A stretch of DNA of 64,000 nt from Tersicoccus sp. Bi-70 (GCF_001968825.1 NZ_MIEU01000010.1:62001-126000); one strand, 5' to 3'. Shown: positions 8,253 through 17,160, numbered from the stretch's first letter. Program-made: numbers and translations. The notes: generated by a model from the sequence alone, not told the origin.

Positions 8253-8281
8253 TGTGACGGAATGCCGGATAGCCGCATACT
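8253..8281 (+). promoter_or_regulatory. Candidate promoter of the 2-oxoacid dehydrogenase operon
   Basis: TGTGAC (8253-8258) and CATACT (8276-8281) are 17 bases apart. The start would be near 8288, leaving a leader of about 60 bases before the ATG at 8351. The region faces the divergent Lrp gene, whose product probably binds here. Confidence 0.4.
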
Positions 8282-8350
8282 GGTGCGACAGGACCGTCAT
8301 GTGCCCTGAGTCACAGCGGCGCCTGCAGGCAGGTCAGGGAAGGGAGCATC

Positions 8351-9550
8351 ATGAGTGAGACCACCGTCGTGGATCCCGGGGCGGACGAGGAGGCCGGCGG
8401 GCGCTGGCCACGGCCGGGAACCACCCCGTTCGGCATCAGCCTCGAGGACTACATGCTGCCGGCCACCGCGCCGATCCAGATGGTCGACGAGCACGGCGTG
8501 CGCCAGGCCCCGGGCGAGGGTCGCGTGCAGCCCGGGCACGAGTACGCGTTCCCCGACGACGCGACGCTGCTCGCCGCCTACCGCAAGCTCGTCGTCGGCC
8601 GCCGCGTCAACGACCAGAACTCCGCGCTCGTCCGGCAGGGCCGGATGGCCGTCTACCCCTCCAGCCACGGGCAGGAGGCCTGCCAGGTGGCCGCGGCGTT
8701 CTGCCTCGCCGCGCAGGACTGGCTGATGCCGACCTACCGGGACAGCGTCGCCGTGATGAGCCGCGGCGTCGACCCGGCAAAGGTCATGGTCTCCTTCCGC
8801 GGCGACTGGCACGCGGGGTACGACCCGATGGCCGAGCGCGTCGCCACCCAGTCGACGCCGCTGACCACCCAGCTCCTGCACGCCGTCGGCGTCGCCCATG
8901 CCGCGAAGCTGCGCGGCGAGGACACCGTGGTGCTGGCGATGTGCGGCGACGGCGCCACGAGCGAGGGCGACTTCCACGAGGCCCTGAACTTCGCGGCCGT
9001 CTTCCATCTGCCGGTGATCTTCTTCATCCAGAACAACCAGTACGCGATCTCCGTGCCCCTCGCCCATCAGAGCGCGGCCCCGTCCCTCGCGCACAAGGCC
9101 ATCGGGTACGGCCTGCCGGGGGAGCGGGTCGACGGCAACGACCTCGCCGCGCTGCTCGCCGTCCTCGGCCGCGGCGTGGAGATCGTCCGCGACGGCAGCG
9201 GCCCGGTGCTCGTCGAGGCCCACACCTACCGGATGCAGGCGCACACCAACGCCGACGACGCCACCCGGTACCGGCAGGACGAGGAGGTCGCCGGCTGGGC
9301 GGCGAAGGACCCGCTGACCCGGCTGCGCACGTACCTGACCGGCACCGGCGTGCTCGACGAGGCCGCCGAGGCGGACATCACCGCGGAGGCCGAAGCGGTC
9401 GCCGCCTCGCTGCGGGCGGCGCTGAACGCCGAGAGCCAGCTTGACCCGCAGGACCTGTTCGCCCACGTCTACACCGAGCCCACCCCGCAGCTGCGGGAGC
9501 AGGCCGCCCAGCTGGCGGACGAGCTGTCCCGCGAGGAGGACGCATCATGA
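8351..9550 (+). CDS. 2-oxoacid dehydrogenase E1 component, alpha subunit
   Basis: The 399-residue thiamine-diphosphate subunit of a branched-chain 2-oxoacid or pyruvate dehydrogenase complex. It decarboxylates the 2-oxoacid and passes the acyl group to E2. The TPP/Mg motif begins GDGATSEGDFHEALNF near residue 198 and closes with QNN about 30 residues later. YPSSHGQEACQVA and the phosphorylation-loop-like HTNADDATRYR are also typical. GAAGGGAG precedes the ATG. Its stop overlaps the E1beta start (ATGA). Gene order with E1beta, E2 and a divergent Lrp gene favours the branched-chain (bkd) enzyme; pyruvate cannot be excluded from sequence alone. Confidence 0.92.
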   Translation: MSETTVVDPGADEEAGGRWPRPGTTPFGISLEDYMLPATAPIQMVDEHGVRQAPGEGRVQPGHEYAFPDDATLLAAYRKLVVGRRVNDQNSALVRQGRMAVYPSSHGQEACQVAAAFCLAAQDWLMPTYRDSVAVMSRGVDPAKVMVSFRGDWHAGYDPMAERVATQSTPLTTQLLHAVGVAHAAKLRGEDTVVLAMCGDGATSEGDFHEALNFAAVFHLPVIFFIQNNQYAISVPLAHQSAAPSLAHKAIGYGLPGERVDGNDLAALLAVLGRGVEIVRDGSGPVLVEAHTYRMQAHTNADDATRYRQDEEVAGWAAKDPLTRLRTYLTGTGVLDEAAEADITAEAEAVAASLRAALNAESQLDPQDLFAHVYTEPTPQLREQAAQLADELSREEDAS

Positions 9551-10671
9551 GCGACACGACGATGACCCGCGAGACCATCCCCACGTCGTCGGACGCCAAC
9601 GGCAACATCAGCACCGCGACAGCCAACGCCGCCGCCAGTTCCGCCGCTGCTGCCCCTGCTCCGGTGACCTTTGCCAAGGCGCTGAACACGGCGCTGGCCG
9701 ACGCCATGGCGGCGGACCCCTCCGTCGTCGTCTTCGGCGAGGACGTCGGCACGCTCGGCGGCGTCTTCCGCATCACCGACGGGTTGACCGCCCGATTCGG
9801 CAAGGACCGCTGCTTCGACACCCCGCTGGCCGAGTCCGGCATCATCGGGATGGCCGTCGGCATGGCGATGAACGGCCTCCGACCCGTCGTCGAGATGCAG
9901 TTCGACGCGTTCGCCTACCCGGCGCTCGAGCAGATCTTCAGCCACGTCGCCAAGATGCACAACCGCACCCGGGGTGCCGTCTCGCTGCCCCTGGTCATCC
10001 GCATCCCCTACGGCGGCGGCATCGGAGGCGTCGAGCATCACTGCGACTCCTCCGAGGCGTACTACGCGCACACGCCGGGCCTGAAGATCTTCACGCCGGC
10101 CACCGTCGCGGACGCCTACCGGATGCTGCGCGAGGCGATCGCGTCCGACGATCCGGTCGTGTTCTTCGAGCCGAAGAAGCTGTACTGGTCGAAGGAGACG
10201 CTCGACCTGGCGGCCCTGCAGGAGTCCGTCGGCGACGACGCCGCCACCGGTGAGGACCGGGCGGAGGGCAAGGCGGTCCTGGCCCGGTCCGGGACCGACG
10301 CGACCATCGTCACCTACGGCCCGTCCGTGCCGACGGCGCTCGCGGCCGCGGCCGCCGCGGAGGCCGAGGGGCGCTCCGTCGCCGTCCTCGACCTGCGCAC
10401 CCTGGTGCCGCTGGACGACGAGGCGATCACCGCCGCCGTGCGCGCCACCGGCCGCGCGGTGGTCGTGGCCGAGTCGCAGGGTTTCGTCTCCGTCGCCTCC
10501 GAGCTCGTCGCCCGCATCCAGGAGCGCTGCTTCCACCAGCTGGCTGCGCCCGTGCGCCGGGTGACCGGCTTCGACATCCCGTACCCCTCGCCCAAGCTCG
10601 AACACCATCACCTGCCCAGCGTCGACCGCATCCTGGACGCGCTGGACGACCTGCAGTGGGAGGACCGATGA
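9547..10671 (+). CDS. 2-oxoacid dehydrogenase E1 component, beta subunit
   Basis: A 374-residue partner of E1alpha. It has the transketolase-like pyrimidine domain (VVVFGEDVGTLGGVFRITDG, then DTPLAESGIIGMAVGMAMNG and EMQFDAFAYPALEQI) and a C-terminal transketolase domain (about residues 230-365). The catalytic-site HNRTRG segment is present. A poorly conserved Ala/Thr-rich N-terminal extension of about 37 residues precedes the domain. It overlaps both neighbours by ATGA, so the three proteins are translated in coupled, near-stoichiometric fashion. No E3 (dihydrolipoyl dehydrogenase) gene follows, so that subunit must be shared from elsewhere. Confidence 0.93.
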   Translation: MSDTTMTRETIPTSSDANGNISTATANAAASSAAAAPAPVTFAKALNTALADAMAADPSVVVFGEDVGTLGGVFRITDGLTARFGKDRCFDTPLAESGIIGMAVGMAMNGLRPVVEMQFDAFAYPALEQIFSHVAKMHNRTRGAVSLPLVIRIPYGGGIGGVEHHCDSSEAYYAHTPGLKIFTPATVADAYRMLREAIASDDPVVFFEPKKLYWSKETLDLAALQESVGDDAATGEDRAEGKAVLARSGTDATIVTYGPSVPTALAAAAAAEAEGRSVAVLDLRTLVPLDDEAITAAVRATGRAVVVAESQGFVSVASELVARIQERCFHQLAAPVRRVTGFDIPYPSPKLEHHHLPSVDRILDALDDLQWEDR

Positions 10672-12260
10672 CCACCGCCACCACGACCGTGCGCACCTTT
10701 CTCCTGCCGGACCTCGGCGAGGGCCTGACCGAGGGCGAGCTGGTGCGCTGGCTCGTCGCCGTCGGCGAGACGATCGTCGTCGACCAGCCCGTGGCCGAGG
10801 TCGAGACCGCCAAGTCCGTCGTCGAGGTGCCCTCCCCGTTCGGCGGGGTGGTCGCGACTCTGCACGGCGACGCCGGCGCGGTGATCGACGTCGGATCCCC
10901 GCTGATCAGCGTCGATGAGGGCGGCTCGTCCGCTCCTGTCGAGGCCGGTTCCGGCGGCGCCGACGGGGCCGCTGCTGATCCTGGCACGGCCCCGGCCGGA
11001 GCCGCTCCCGGCACCGCCCCGGTGGGTGCCGAGCGAGCCCTGAGCTACCGCGAGGAGGAGCGCGCCGGGGCGACGCCGCCCGCGGAGGTCACGCCCGACA
11101 CCGCCGGCGGGGACGCCGCGGAGTCGAGCGCCGGTGGCTCCGGGAACGTGCTGATCGGCTACGGCACCAGCGGCACGGCCGCCCGGGGACGGACCCGGCG
11201 CCCGCGCGGTGCGTCCGCTCCTTCTGCTCCTGCTCCTGCGGCTCCTGCTCCTGCTTCCGCGGCGACGCCCGCGTCCCCGGCGGCCCCCGCGGCTCCCGCT
11301 CCCGGTGACCGTCGCGCGCCGTCGGTGATCTCGCCGATCGTGCGCCGGCTGGCCCGCGAGCTCGGGATCGCTCTGGACGCGGTCACCGGCACCGGCCGCG
11401 ACGGGCTCATCCTCCGCCGCGACGTCGAGGCGGCGGCCGGCACCGGTACCTCGGCCGCGACGACGGAGGCCGCGGCCAGTCTGGGGGAGACCCCGGCCCC
11501 GTCGTCGCCGACACCCGCTGCCGCCGTCACCGCTCCCGCTACGGGCGAGACCGACCGCCGCAGCGGCCTGCCCGTCGCCGCGCGCACCGAGATGCGCGGC
11601 GTGCGGAAGGTGACCGCCGAGGCGATGAGCCGCAGCCGCCGGGAGATCCCCGAGGCCACGGTCTGGGTCGACGTCGATGCGACCCGGCTGCTCAAGCTGC
11701 GCGAGCGGCACAAGGCGGCGGACCCGGCCGGGGCGCCCGGCCTGCTGGCCCTGATCGGCCGGTTCACCGCGGCCGCACTGATGCGCTACCCCGAGCTCAA
11801 CGCCCGGATCGACGGCGATCACATCGTCACCGTCGACGGTGTCAACCTCGGCTTCGCCGCCCAGACCGACCGCGGCCTCGTCGTCCCGTCCGTGCCGAAT
11901 GCCCACCGGCTGAACGCCCGCGAACTCGACGCCGAGCTCAAGGCGCTCACCGCCCGGGCGCGGGACGGCAAGTGCACCCCCGAGGAGCTGCGCCGCGGCA
12001 CCTTCACGCTGAACAACTACGGGGTGTTCGGGGTGGACGGCTCCGCCGCGATCATCAACCACCCCGAGGTCGGCATCCTCGGCGTCGGGCGGATCATCGA
12101 GAAACCGTGGGTGGTCAAGGGGCGGCTCCGCGTGCGCCGGGTGACCCAGTTGACGCTCGCCTTCGATCACCGGGTGTGCGACGGCGGGACGGCCTCGGCC
12201 TTCCTCATGTTCGTCGCCCGGGCCATCGAGGACCCGACCTCGGTGCTGGCCGAGCTGTAG
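10668..12260 (+). CDS. 2-oxoacid dehydrogenase E2 (dihydrolipoyl acyltransferase)
   Basis: A 530-residue acyltransferase core of the complex. It has one N-terminal lipoyl domain with the modified lysine in VETAKSVVEVP (Lys49). A long Ala/Pro/Thr linker leads to a peripheral subunit-binding domain near 217-256 (SPIVRRLARELGIALDAVTG), followed by a second linker. The catalytic domain ends with FDHRVCDGG near residue 500, carrying the active-site His and Asp. A single lipoyl domain and this linker style are common in branched-chain E2. The gene ends the operon; no E3 follows. Confidence 0.93.
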   Translation: MTTATTTVRTFLLPDLGEGLTEGELVRWLVAVGETIVVDQPVAEVETAKSVVEVPSPFGGVVATLHGDAGAVIDVGSPLISVDEGGSSAPVEAGSGGADGAAADPGTAPAGAAPGTAPVGAERALSYREEERAGATPPAEVTPDTAGGDAAESSAGGSGNVLIGYGTSGTAARGRTRRPRGASAPSAPAPAAPAPASAATPASPAAPAAPAPGDRRAPSVISPIVRRLARELGIALDAVTGTGRDGLILRRDVEAAAGTGTSAATTEAAASLGETPAPSSPTPAAAVTAPATGETDRRSGLPVAARTEMRGVRKVTAEAMSRSRREIPEATVWVDVDATRLLKLRERHKAADPAGAPGLLALIGRFTAAALMRYPELNARIDGDHIVTVDGVNLGFAAQTDRGLVVPSVPNAHRLNARELDAELKALTARARDGKCTPEELRRGTFTLNNYGVFGVDGSAAIINHPEVGILGVGRIIEKPWVVKGRLRVRRVTQLTLAFDHRVCDGGTASAFLMFVARAIEDPTSVLAEL

Positions 12261-12379
12261 GCGCCGGGCCGGCGTCGGGTCCTGGGGCCGTTGCGTCGTC
12301 CGCGACCGACCGTGTGAACCCGGCAACGGTCGCACCGAGCGGGTCCGGGGCTCGCCTGCTCCGGTGCCATGATGGGGCC

Positions 12380-12835
12380 ATGACCGAGACTCCCGATCCC
12401 GCCCAGCGCTCCGTCGAGCTGACCCGCGACGCCACCGGCCGCTACACCGCGCGCAACGCCGCCGGGGCGTCCGTCAGCTTCGGCCAGGCGGACGGGCTGC
12501 TCTCCCCGGTCGAGCTGCTGCTGGCCGCCATCGCCGGGTGCTCCGCGATCGACGTCGACACCGTCACGTCCCGGCGCACCGAGCCGGTCGAGTTCCGCGT
12601 CGAGGCCTCGGGCCGCAAGGTCGTCGACGACGGCGGCGGCAACCGGGTCGAGGACCTCCACCTGGGCTTCCACCTGGCCTTCGCCGACGACGAGGCCGGC
12701 CGGCAGGCGGCGGGGATGGTCGACCGGCTCGTCGCCCTCTCGCACGACAAGAACTGCACCGTGTCGCGGACCGTCGAGCACGGCACGCCGGTCGGGTTCG
12801 ACGTCGACGTCCGCATCGGGGACGGCGCGAACTGA
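12380..12835 (+). CDS. OsmC family protein
   Basis: A 151-residue OsmC/Ohr-fold protein. SPVELLLAAIAGCSAIDVDTV carries the first conserved cysteine. A second lies in HDKNCTVSRTV. These two cysteines form the peroxidatic pair in Ohr/OsmC hydroperoxidases. The spacing and context match the general OsmC branch rather than classical Ohr. There is no ribosome site. CATGAT ends 6 bases before the ATG, which suggests a leaderless transcript. It stands alone between the dehydrogenase operon and a convergent VOC gene. Organic peroxide removal is the family role; the substrate is not shown. Confidence 0.88.
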   Translation: MTETPDPAQRSVELTRDATGRYTARNAAGASVSFGQADGLLSPVELLLAAIAGCSAIDVDTVTSRRTEPVEFRVEASGRKVVDDGGGNRVEDLHLGFHLAFADDEAGRQAAGMVDRLVALSHDKNCTVSRTVEHGTPVGFDVDVRIGDGAN

Positions 12836-12872
12836 TCCGGCGCCAGCCGTCACCGTCGCTCGGATCGCCGGT

Positions 12873-12930
12873 GGGACCGTTCCTTCCGCCGAGGCGGTGA
12901 ACGTCGGTCCCGAACGGCAGCAACGGTCCC
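12873..12930. terminator. Bidirectional hairpin between OsmC and VOC genes
   Basis: GGGACCGTT (12873-12881) pairs perfectly with AACGGTCCC (12922-12930). An inner CCGCC-GA-GGCGG hairpin lies within the loop. There is no T tract, as is common in GC-rich actinobacteria. Confidence 0.5.
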
Positions 12931-12976
12931 CTCTGGCGTGACGGCCGACGCGCTCCGGTTTGTCAGGCCCGGTGCG

Positions 12977-13348
12977 TCAGCTCCGCGTCGGCAGCTGCTG
13001 GAGCGTCCAGGTGTTCCCGTCCGGGTCGGCGAAGGTGACGAACCGGCCCCACGCCAGTTCCTGCACGCCCTGCGCGTCGACCCCGTTGCTCGTCAGGTGC
13101 GCCAGCGCCTCGTCGGCGTCCGGAATCACCACCTGAACGCTGTGCTGGCTCCCCGGTTCGGCGTCGTGGATACCGGTGCCGAAGGCGATCGAGCACGCCG
13201 AGCCCGGCGGGGTGAACTGCACGAATCGCAGGCCCTCGTGCGGGGTGTGGTCGTGGTCCAGGGTGAAGCCGACCTGGTCGCGGTAGAAGGCGACGGAACG
13301 GTCGACGTCGGCGACGGGGAAGAAGATCAGTTCGATGCGCCAGTCCAC
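12977..13348 (-). CDS. VOC (glyoxalase/bleomycin-resistance fold) protein
   Basis: A 123-residue single VOC domain. IELIFFPVADVDRSVAFYRD is the classic first strand, and FVTFADPDGNTWTLQQL is the closing metal-side motif. The GTG at 13348 has GAGGAG six bases upstream, so I take that start rather than the longer frame. Family members bind a metal and act as lyases, dioxygenases or drug-binding proteins. Which applies here is unknown. It is divergent from the TetR-controlled monooxygenase. Confidence 0.82.
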   Translation of the reverse strand: MDWRIELIFFPVADVDRSVAFYRDQVGFTLDHDHTPHEGLRFVQFTPPGSACSIAFGTGIHDAEPGSQHSVQVVIPDADEALAHLTSNGVDAQGVQELAWGRFVTFADPDGNTWTLQQLPTRS

Positions 13349-13450
13349 GGTGGTCTCCTCGAGCAGCACGGTGATGGCGTCAGCGTAGGACCGGGCTCGC
13401 CGGTGCGACACCCGTCTGCGGCCAGGGCCTGACCGCAGACGGTTGCCCCC

Positions 13451-13500
13451 TTCCGCTCACGACCGGCTCGGCGTAGCGTTAATTCAACGGTTGTTGAATT
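13451..13500 (+). promoter_or_regulatory. Promoter and palindromic TetR-type operator
   Basis: TTCCGC (13451-13456) and TAGCGT (13474-13479) are 17 bases apart. Directly behind the -10 lies a perfect inverted repeat: AATTCAAC (13481-13488), GGTT, GTTGAATT (13493-13500). It covers the expected transcription start, an ideal repressor site for the TetR protein encoded at the end of this operon. Confidence 0.7.
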
Positions 13501-13520
13501 GGAAGCCCGAGGAGGCCGCC

Positions 13521-14894
13521 ATGTCCACCGATTCCCTCCCGTCGAACGCCGACGCCGCTGTCATCACGGAGAGCCGCGACTGCATCGTCGTCGGCGGCGG
13601 ACCGGCCGGCGTCATGCTCGCCCTGATCCTCGCCCGCGGCGGCGTGCGGGTGACGGTGCTCGAGAAGCACCGCGACTTCCTCCGCGACTTCCGGGGGGAC
13701 ACCGTGCACGCCTCGACCATTCGCCTGATGGACGAGCTCGGTTTCGGCGATGCCTTCGCGGCGCTGCCCCAGGACCGGCTCGCTAACTTCGAGCTGCCGC
13801 TGGGCGACGGCAGGACGGTCACCCTCGCGGACTTCGGCCGGCTGCGGCCGCCGTACGACTACATCGCGATGATCCCGCAGTGGGATCTGCTGGACTTCCT
13901 CGTCGACCAGGCCACGCCCGAGCCCGGCTTCGACATCCGGATGCAGGCCGAGGTCACCCGGCTGCTGGAGGAGGACGGCGCCGTCACCGGTGTCGAGTAC
14001 GTGGACCGGGCCACCGGCGCACGGCACCGGCTGACGGCGCCGCTCACCGTGGCCTCCGACGGGCGTGGGTCGCTCGTCCGGGAGCAGGCCGGGTTGGTGC
14101 CGAAGGAGTTCGCCGTCCCGTTCGACACGTGGTGGTTCCGGCTGCCGCGATTCGAGGGTGAACGGCAGCACTCCTCGCTGATGCCCGTGTTCGGGAAGGG
14201 CGAGATCATGCTCTCGCTGGTCCGCAACACCTTCTTCCAGATCGCCTACTTCCGGGAGAAGGGCGCCGACGCGCAGCTGCGGGCCGAGGGCATCGAGCGC
14301 TTTCGGCAGCGCGTCGCCGGGATGCGGCCGGACCTGGCGGACCGGGTGGACACGATCGCGTCGATGGACGAGGTGCACCTGCTCGACGTCAAGCTCAATC
14401 GCCTGCGCCGCTGGTACCGGCCCGGTCTGCTGCTGATCGGGGACGCCGCGCACGCCATGTCCCCGGCCGGCGGTGTCGGCATCAACCTCGCCGTGCAGGA
14501 CGCCGTCGCGGCCGCCACTCGGCTGGCTGCACCGCTGAAGGCCGGCACCGTCACGGAGCGCGACCTCGCCGCGGTGCAGCGCCGCCGGTACCCGCCGACG
14601 GTCATCATCCAGGCCGTGCAGCGAGTGCTGCAGGCGGCGATCTTCGGGCCCGCCGTCCAGGGGAAGCGGAGCGGGCCGCCGGCGGTGATGATCGCGCTCG
14701 CTCGCCACGTGCCCGCCTTTTCGGCGCTACCGGCGCGGCTGATCGCCCTCGGTCCACGTCCCGAGCACGCGCCGTCGTTCGCGCGACGGCCCGGGCGGAC
14801 CGGACACCGCACGCCCGGCGAGTCGACGCGGGACGAGCGGTCGATGCGGGACGAGCGCGCGGCAGCCGGCGAGCGGGCGGCAGCCGCCGGATGA
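13521..14894 (+). CDS. FAD-dependent monooxygenase (PheA/TetX type)
   Basis: A 457-residue flavoprotein hydroxylase using NAD(P)H and oxygen. The N-terminal dinucleotide fold reads CIVVGGGPAGVMLALILARGG. The middle has the TVASDGRGSLVREQAGL DG motif. The second FAD motif is LLLIGDAAHAMSPAGGVGIN. GAGGAGG precedes the ATG. The last 60 residues are Arg/Ala-rich and poorly structured. The stop overlaps a TetR gene (ATGA), and a perfect palindrome lies at the promoter, so induction by a substrate-like ligand is likely. Substrates of this family include aromatic compounds and antibiotics; none can be assigned here. Confidence 0.88.
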   Translation: MSTDSLPSNADAAVITESRDCIVVGGGPAGVMLALILARGGVRVTVLEKHRDFLRDFRGDTVHASTIRLMDELGFGDAFAALPQDRLANFELPLGDGRTVTLADFGRLRPPYDYIAMIPQWDLLDFLVDQATPEPGFDIRMQAEVTRLLEEDGAVTGVEYVDRATGARHRLTAPLTVASDGRGSLVREQAGLVPKEFAVPFDTWWFRLPRFEGERQHSSLMPVFGKGEIMLSLVRNTFFQIAYFREKGADAQLRAEGIERFRQRVAGMRPDLADRVDTIASMDEVHLLDVKLNRLRRWYRPGLLLIGDAAHAMSPAGGVGINLAVQDAVAAATRLAAPLKAGTVTERDLAAVQRRRYPPTVIIQAVQRVLQAAIFGPAVQGKRSGPPAVMIALARHVPAFSALPARLIALGPRPEHAPSFARRPGRTGHRTPGESTRDERSMRDERAAAGERAAAAG

Positions 14895-15493
14895 CGGCGC
14901 CGGCTCCCCGGCGCGGCCGGCGTGGTGCCGGGCACGACACGCGGGCCCTGATCCTCGCCGCCGCCCGCCGTCGCTTCGCCGCGGACGGGTTCGACGGGGC
15001 CACGGTGCGGGCCATCGCCGCCGACGCCGGCGTCGATCCCGCCATGATCAACCACCACTTCGGCGGGAAGGAGCCGCTCTTCCTGGCCGCGGTGGAGGCG
15101 CCGTTCGACCCGGCGCAGTACGTCCGGTCCGTGCGGCCGGCGGACACCGAGGGGCTCGCGGCCCGGCTGCTCGCCACGCTGCTGCCGGTGTGGGACTCCC
15201 CGGCCGGGGCCGCCGCCGTCGGGCTGTTCCGCTCCGGCCTGCACCGGGACTGGGGCGTCGCGCTGCTGCGCCAGTTCATCCAGCGCCGCGCGCTCACGCC
15301 GATCGTGGAGCACCTGCCGGGGAACGACGCCGAGCGGGCGATGCGCGCGTCCCTGGTCGCGAGCCAGATCGCGGGGCTGATCCTGACGCGGTACGTGGTC
15401 AAGCTGGAGCCGATCGCGTCGATGCCGCACGAGCAGATCGTCGCCCTGATCGCACCGAACCTGCAGCGCTACCTCACCGGACCGCTGCCCTGA
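14891..15493 (+). CDS. TetR family repressor
   Basis: A 200-residue regulator. The N-terminal HTH (TRALILAAARRRFAADGFDG, then VRAIAADAGVDPAMINHHFGGKEPLF) is intact. The C-terminal domain is an all-helical ligand pocket of the type common in actinobacterial TetR proteins. It is translationally coupled to the monooxygenase. The 20-bp palindrome at 13481-13500 is its probable operator, giving autoregulation of the whole operon. Confidence 0.9.
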   Translation: MTAPAPRRGRRGAGHDTRALILAAARRRFAADGFDGATVRAIAADAGVDPAMINHHFGGKEPLFLAAVEAPFDPAQYVRSVRPADTEGLAARLLATLLPVWDSPAGAAAVGLFRSGLHRDWGVALLRQFIQRRALTPIVEHLPGNDAERAMRASLVASQIAGLILTRYVVKLEPIASMPHEQIVALIAPNLQRYLTGPLP

Positions 15494-15508
15494 CGGCCCT
15501 GCCCTGAT

Positions 15509-15579
15509 GCCAGCTCGCCACAAGATGTCCCGTCGGGGGTCGAATCCGGCTCCGATAGAGCATCTATTGACGAGCTGGC
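15509..15579. terminator. Long hairpin between tetR and gluQRS
   Basis: GCCAGCTCG (15509-15517) pairs with CGAGCTGGC (15571-15579). An inner AGATG/CATCT pair (15523-15527 with 15561-15565) supports one folded structure. The right arm covers the gluQRS stop region. It plausibly ends both convergent transcripts, although it has no T tract. Confidence 0.35.
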
Positions 15580-16457
15580 GTGAAGGTCCAGGGGTGCCGG
15601 GGCAGGGCCGCCGGATCGAACCGCTCGAGCATCGCCGCCGCCGTGCGGGCACCGCGCAGGTCCAGCGAGTCGGCGATCATTCCGACGACGTCGGCGACGG
15701 CAACCCCGTCCTCGGTCAGCTCCCGCAGCGTCACCGCGCCGTCCCGCTTGGCCAGCCGCGCCCCGGTCGGCCCGAGCACGAGCGGGACGTGGGCGTAGGT
15801 CGGCGGCTGCAGCCCGAGGACGGTCGCGAGGTAGGCCTGCCGTGGGGAGGAGGCGAGCAGATCGTCGCCCCGGACCACCTGGTCGATGCCCATCTGACCG
15901 TCGTCGAGCACCACCGCGAAGTTGTAGGCGACGGTCCCGTCGTTGCGCACGAGCACGAGATCGTCGACGAGCCCGGTCCACTCGCCGGCGAGCACGTCGT
16001 GCACCGTGAAGGAGTCCACCGCGGAGCGCAGCCGCAGCGCCGGGGGCCGGCCACTCGCCCGCCGGGCCGCCCGCTCGGCGTCGTCGAGGTTCCGGCAGGT
16101 GCCGGGGTAGGCGCCGGGTGCCGCGTGCGGGGCCGACGCCGCCTCGGCGATCTCCCGGCGGGTGCAGAAGCACGCGTAGACGAGTCCACGCTCCCGCAAC
16201 GTCTCGAGGGCCTCGGCGTACAGGACGTTGCGCGTGGACTGGACGACGACGTCGCCGTCCCAGTCGATGCCGACCGCCGCCAGGTCCGCCAGCTGACGTT
16301 CCGCCGAGCCTGAGCGGGCGCGGTCCAGGTCCTCGACCCGCATCCGGAACGCCCGGCCCGTGCTGCGGGCGAACAGCCAGGCCAGCAGCGCGGTACGCAG
16401 GTTGCCGACGTGCAGGTCCCCGGTCGGGGACGGGGCGTAGCGGCCTGTGGGACTCAC
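15564..16457 (-). CDS. gluQRS: Glutamyl-Q tRNA(Asp) synthetase
   Basis: A 297-residue truncated glutamyl-tRNA synthetase paralogue without an anticodon-binding domain. It attaches glutamate to queuosine in tRNA(Asp). The class I HIGH-like motif is RYAPSPTGDLHVGNLRTA at the N-terminus, and the KMSKS-like loop is GARLAKRDGAV. A zinc site appears as YACFCTRREI with a later YPGTCRNL, the CXC/Y/C pattern diagnostic for GluQRS. The start is GTG with a weak AGGGTGG upstream. Being monocistronic and short distinguishes it from GltX. Confidence 0.92.
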   Translation of the reverse strand: MSPTGRYAPSPTGDLHVGNLRTALLAWLFARSTGRAFRMRVEDLDRARSGSAERQLADLAAVGIDWDGDVVVQSTRNVLYAEALETLRERGLVYACFCTRREIAEAASAPHAAPGAYPGTCRNLDDAERAARRASGRPPALRLRSAVDSFTVHDVLAGEWTGLVDDLVLVRNDGTVAYNFAVVLDDGQMGIDQVVRGDDLLASSPRQAYLATVLGLQPPTYAHVPLVLGPTGARLAKRDGAVTLRELTEDGVAVADVVGMIADSLDLRGARTAAAMLERFDPAALPRHPWTFTPARQ

Positions 16458-16626
16458 CGGTCCACCCTACTGAGGCCGGGCCGCGACCCGGGTCACGGCC
16501 CGGGATCAGGAGAATCCCTCTATCCCGGGGCGCCCGGCGTTCCTACGATCGAGCCACCGAGTGCATCGCGCACCGGGCGTGATGCCGGGGATCGGCGGCC
16601 GTCGGGGGCCGCCGGAGGAGGTAGTC

Positions 16627-17160
16627 ATGAGAAGGACACGATCGGCCCTCGCCGCCGTGGCGCTGGCCGGTTCGTTGCTGGTGGTCCCGTCGACGGCGAC
16701 GGCGGCCACGACGACGGCGGCTCCCTGGTGCGGGATCACCTGGGGATCCACGCCGAAGGGAACGCTGCCGTGGACGGCGGCCACGCTGACCGGGGTGCGC
16801 GCCGGCCAGCACGACTGCTACGACCGCCTGGTGTTCGACGTGCAGGGCCCCGCGGTGGGCTTCCGTGTGCAGTACGTGAACCAGGTGCTCCGGCAGGGCT
16901 CCGGCCTGCCGCTGTCCCTGCGCGGTGGCGCGTACCTGGAGGTCGTGGTCAACGCCTCCGGCACGAGCCCGGCGCTCAACCGCTCCGAGATGGTGGACGT
17001 CAGCGGGTACTCGACGCTGCGGCAGGTGGCCTGGGGCGGGAGCTTCGAGGGCCAGTCGACCGTCGGCGTCGGCGTCCGGGCGCGGCTGCCCATGCGCGCC
17101 TTCGTGCTCGCCGACGGCACCACGAGCCGGCTCGTGGTCGACGTCGCCCACCGCTGGTGA
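16627..17160 (+). CDS. Exported AMIN-like domain protein
   Basis: A 177-residue secreted protein. The signal peptide is MRRTRSALAAVALAGSLLVV with a likely AxA site at TATAA. The mature part has the actinobacterial AMIN-like pattern: WGSTPKG, then GQHDCYDRLVFDVQGPAVGF and a C-terminal SRLVVDVAH. Two cysteines (WCGITW and HDCYDR) could pair. AMIN domains bind cell-wall material in other bacteria; for this branch no activity is established. GGAGGAGG lies before the ATG. A TACGAT -10 at 16544-16549 gives a leader of about 70 bases. Confidence 0.82.
   Translation: MRRTRSALAAVALAGSLLVVPSTATAATTTAAPWCGITWGSTPKGTLPWTAATLTGVRAGQHDCYDRLVFDVQGPAVGFRVQYVNQVLRQGSGLPLSLRGGAYLEVVVNASGTSPALNRSEMVDVSGYSTLRQVAWGGSFEGQSTVGVGVRARLPMRAFVLADGTTSRLVVDVAHRW

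Noticed and set aside
15532-15556. T-loop-like GGGTCGAATCC suggesting a tRNA
   Set aside because: No acceptor or anticodon stem can be drawn around it; the bases belong to a terminator-like hairpin between tetR and gluQRS.
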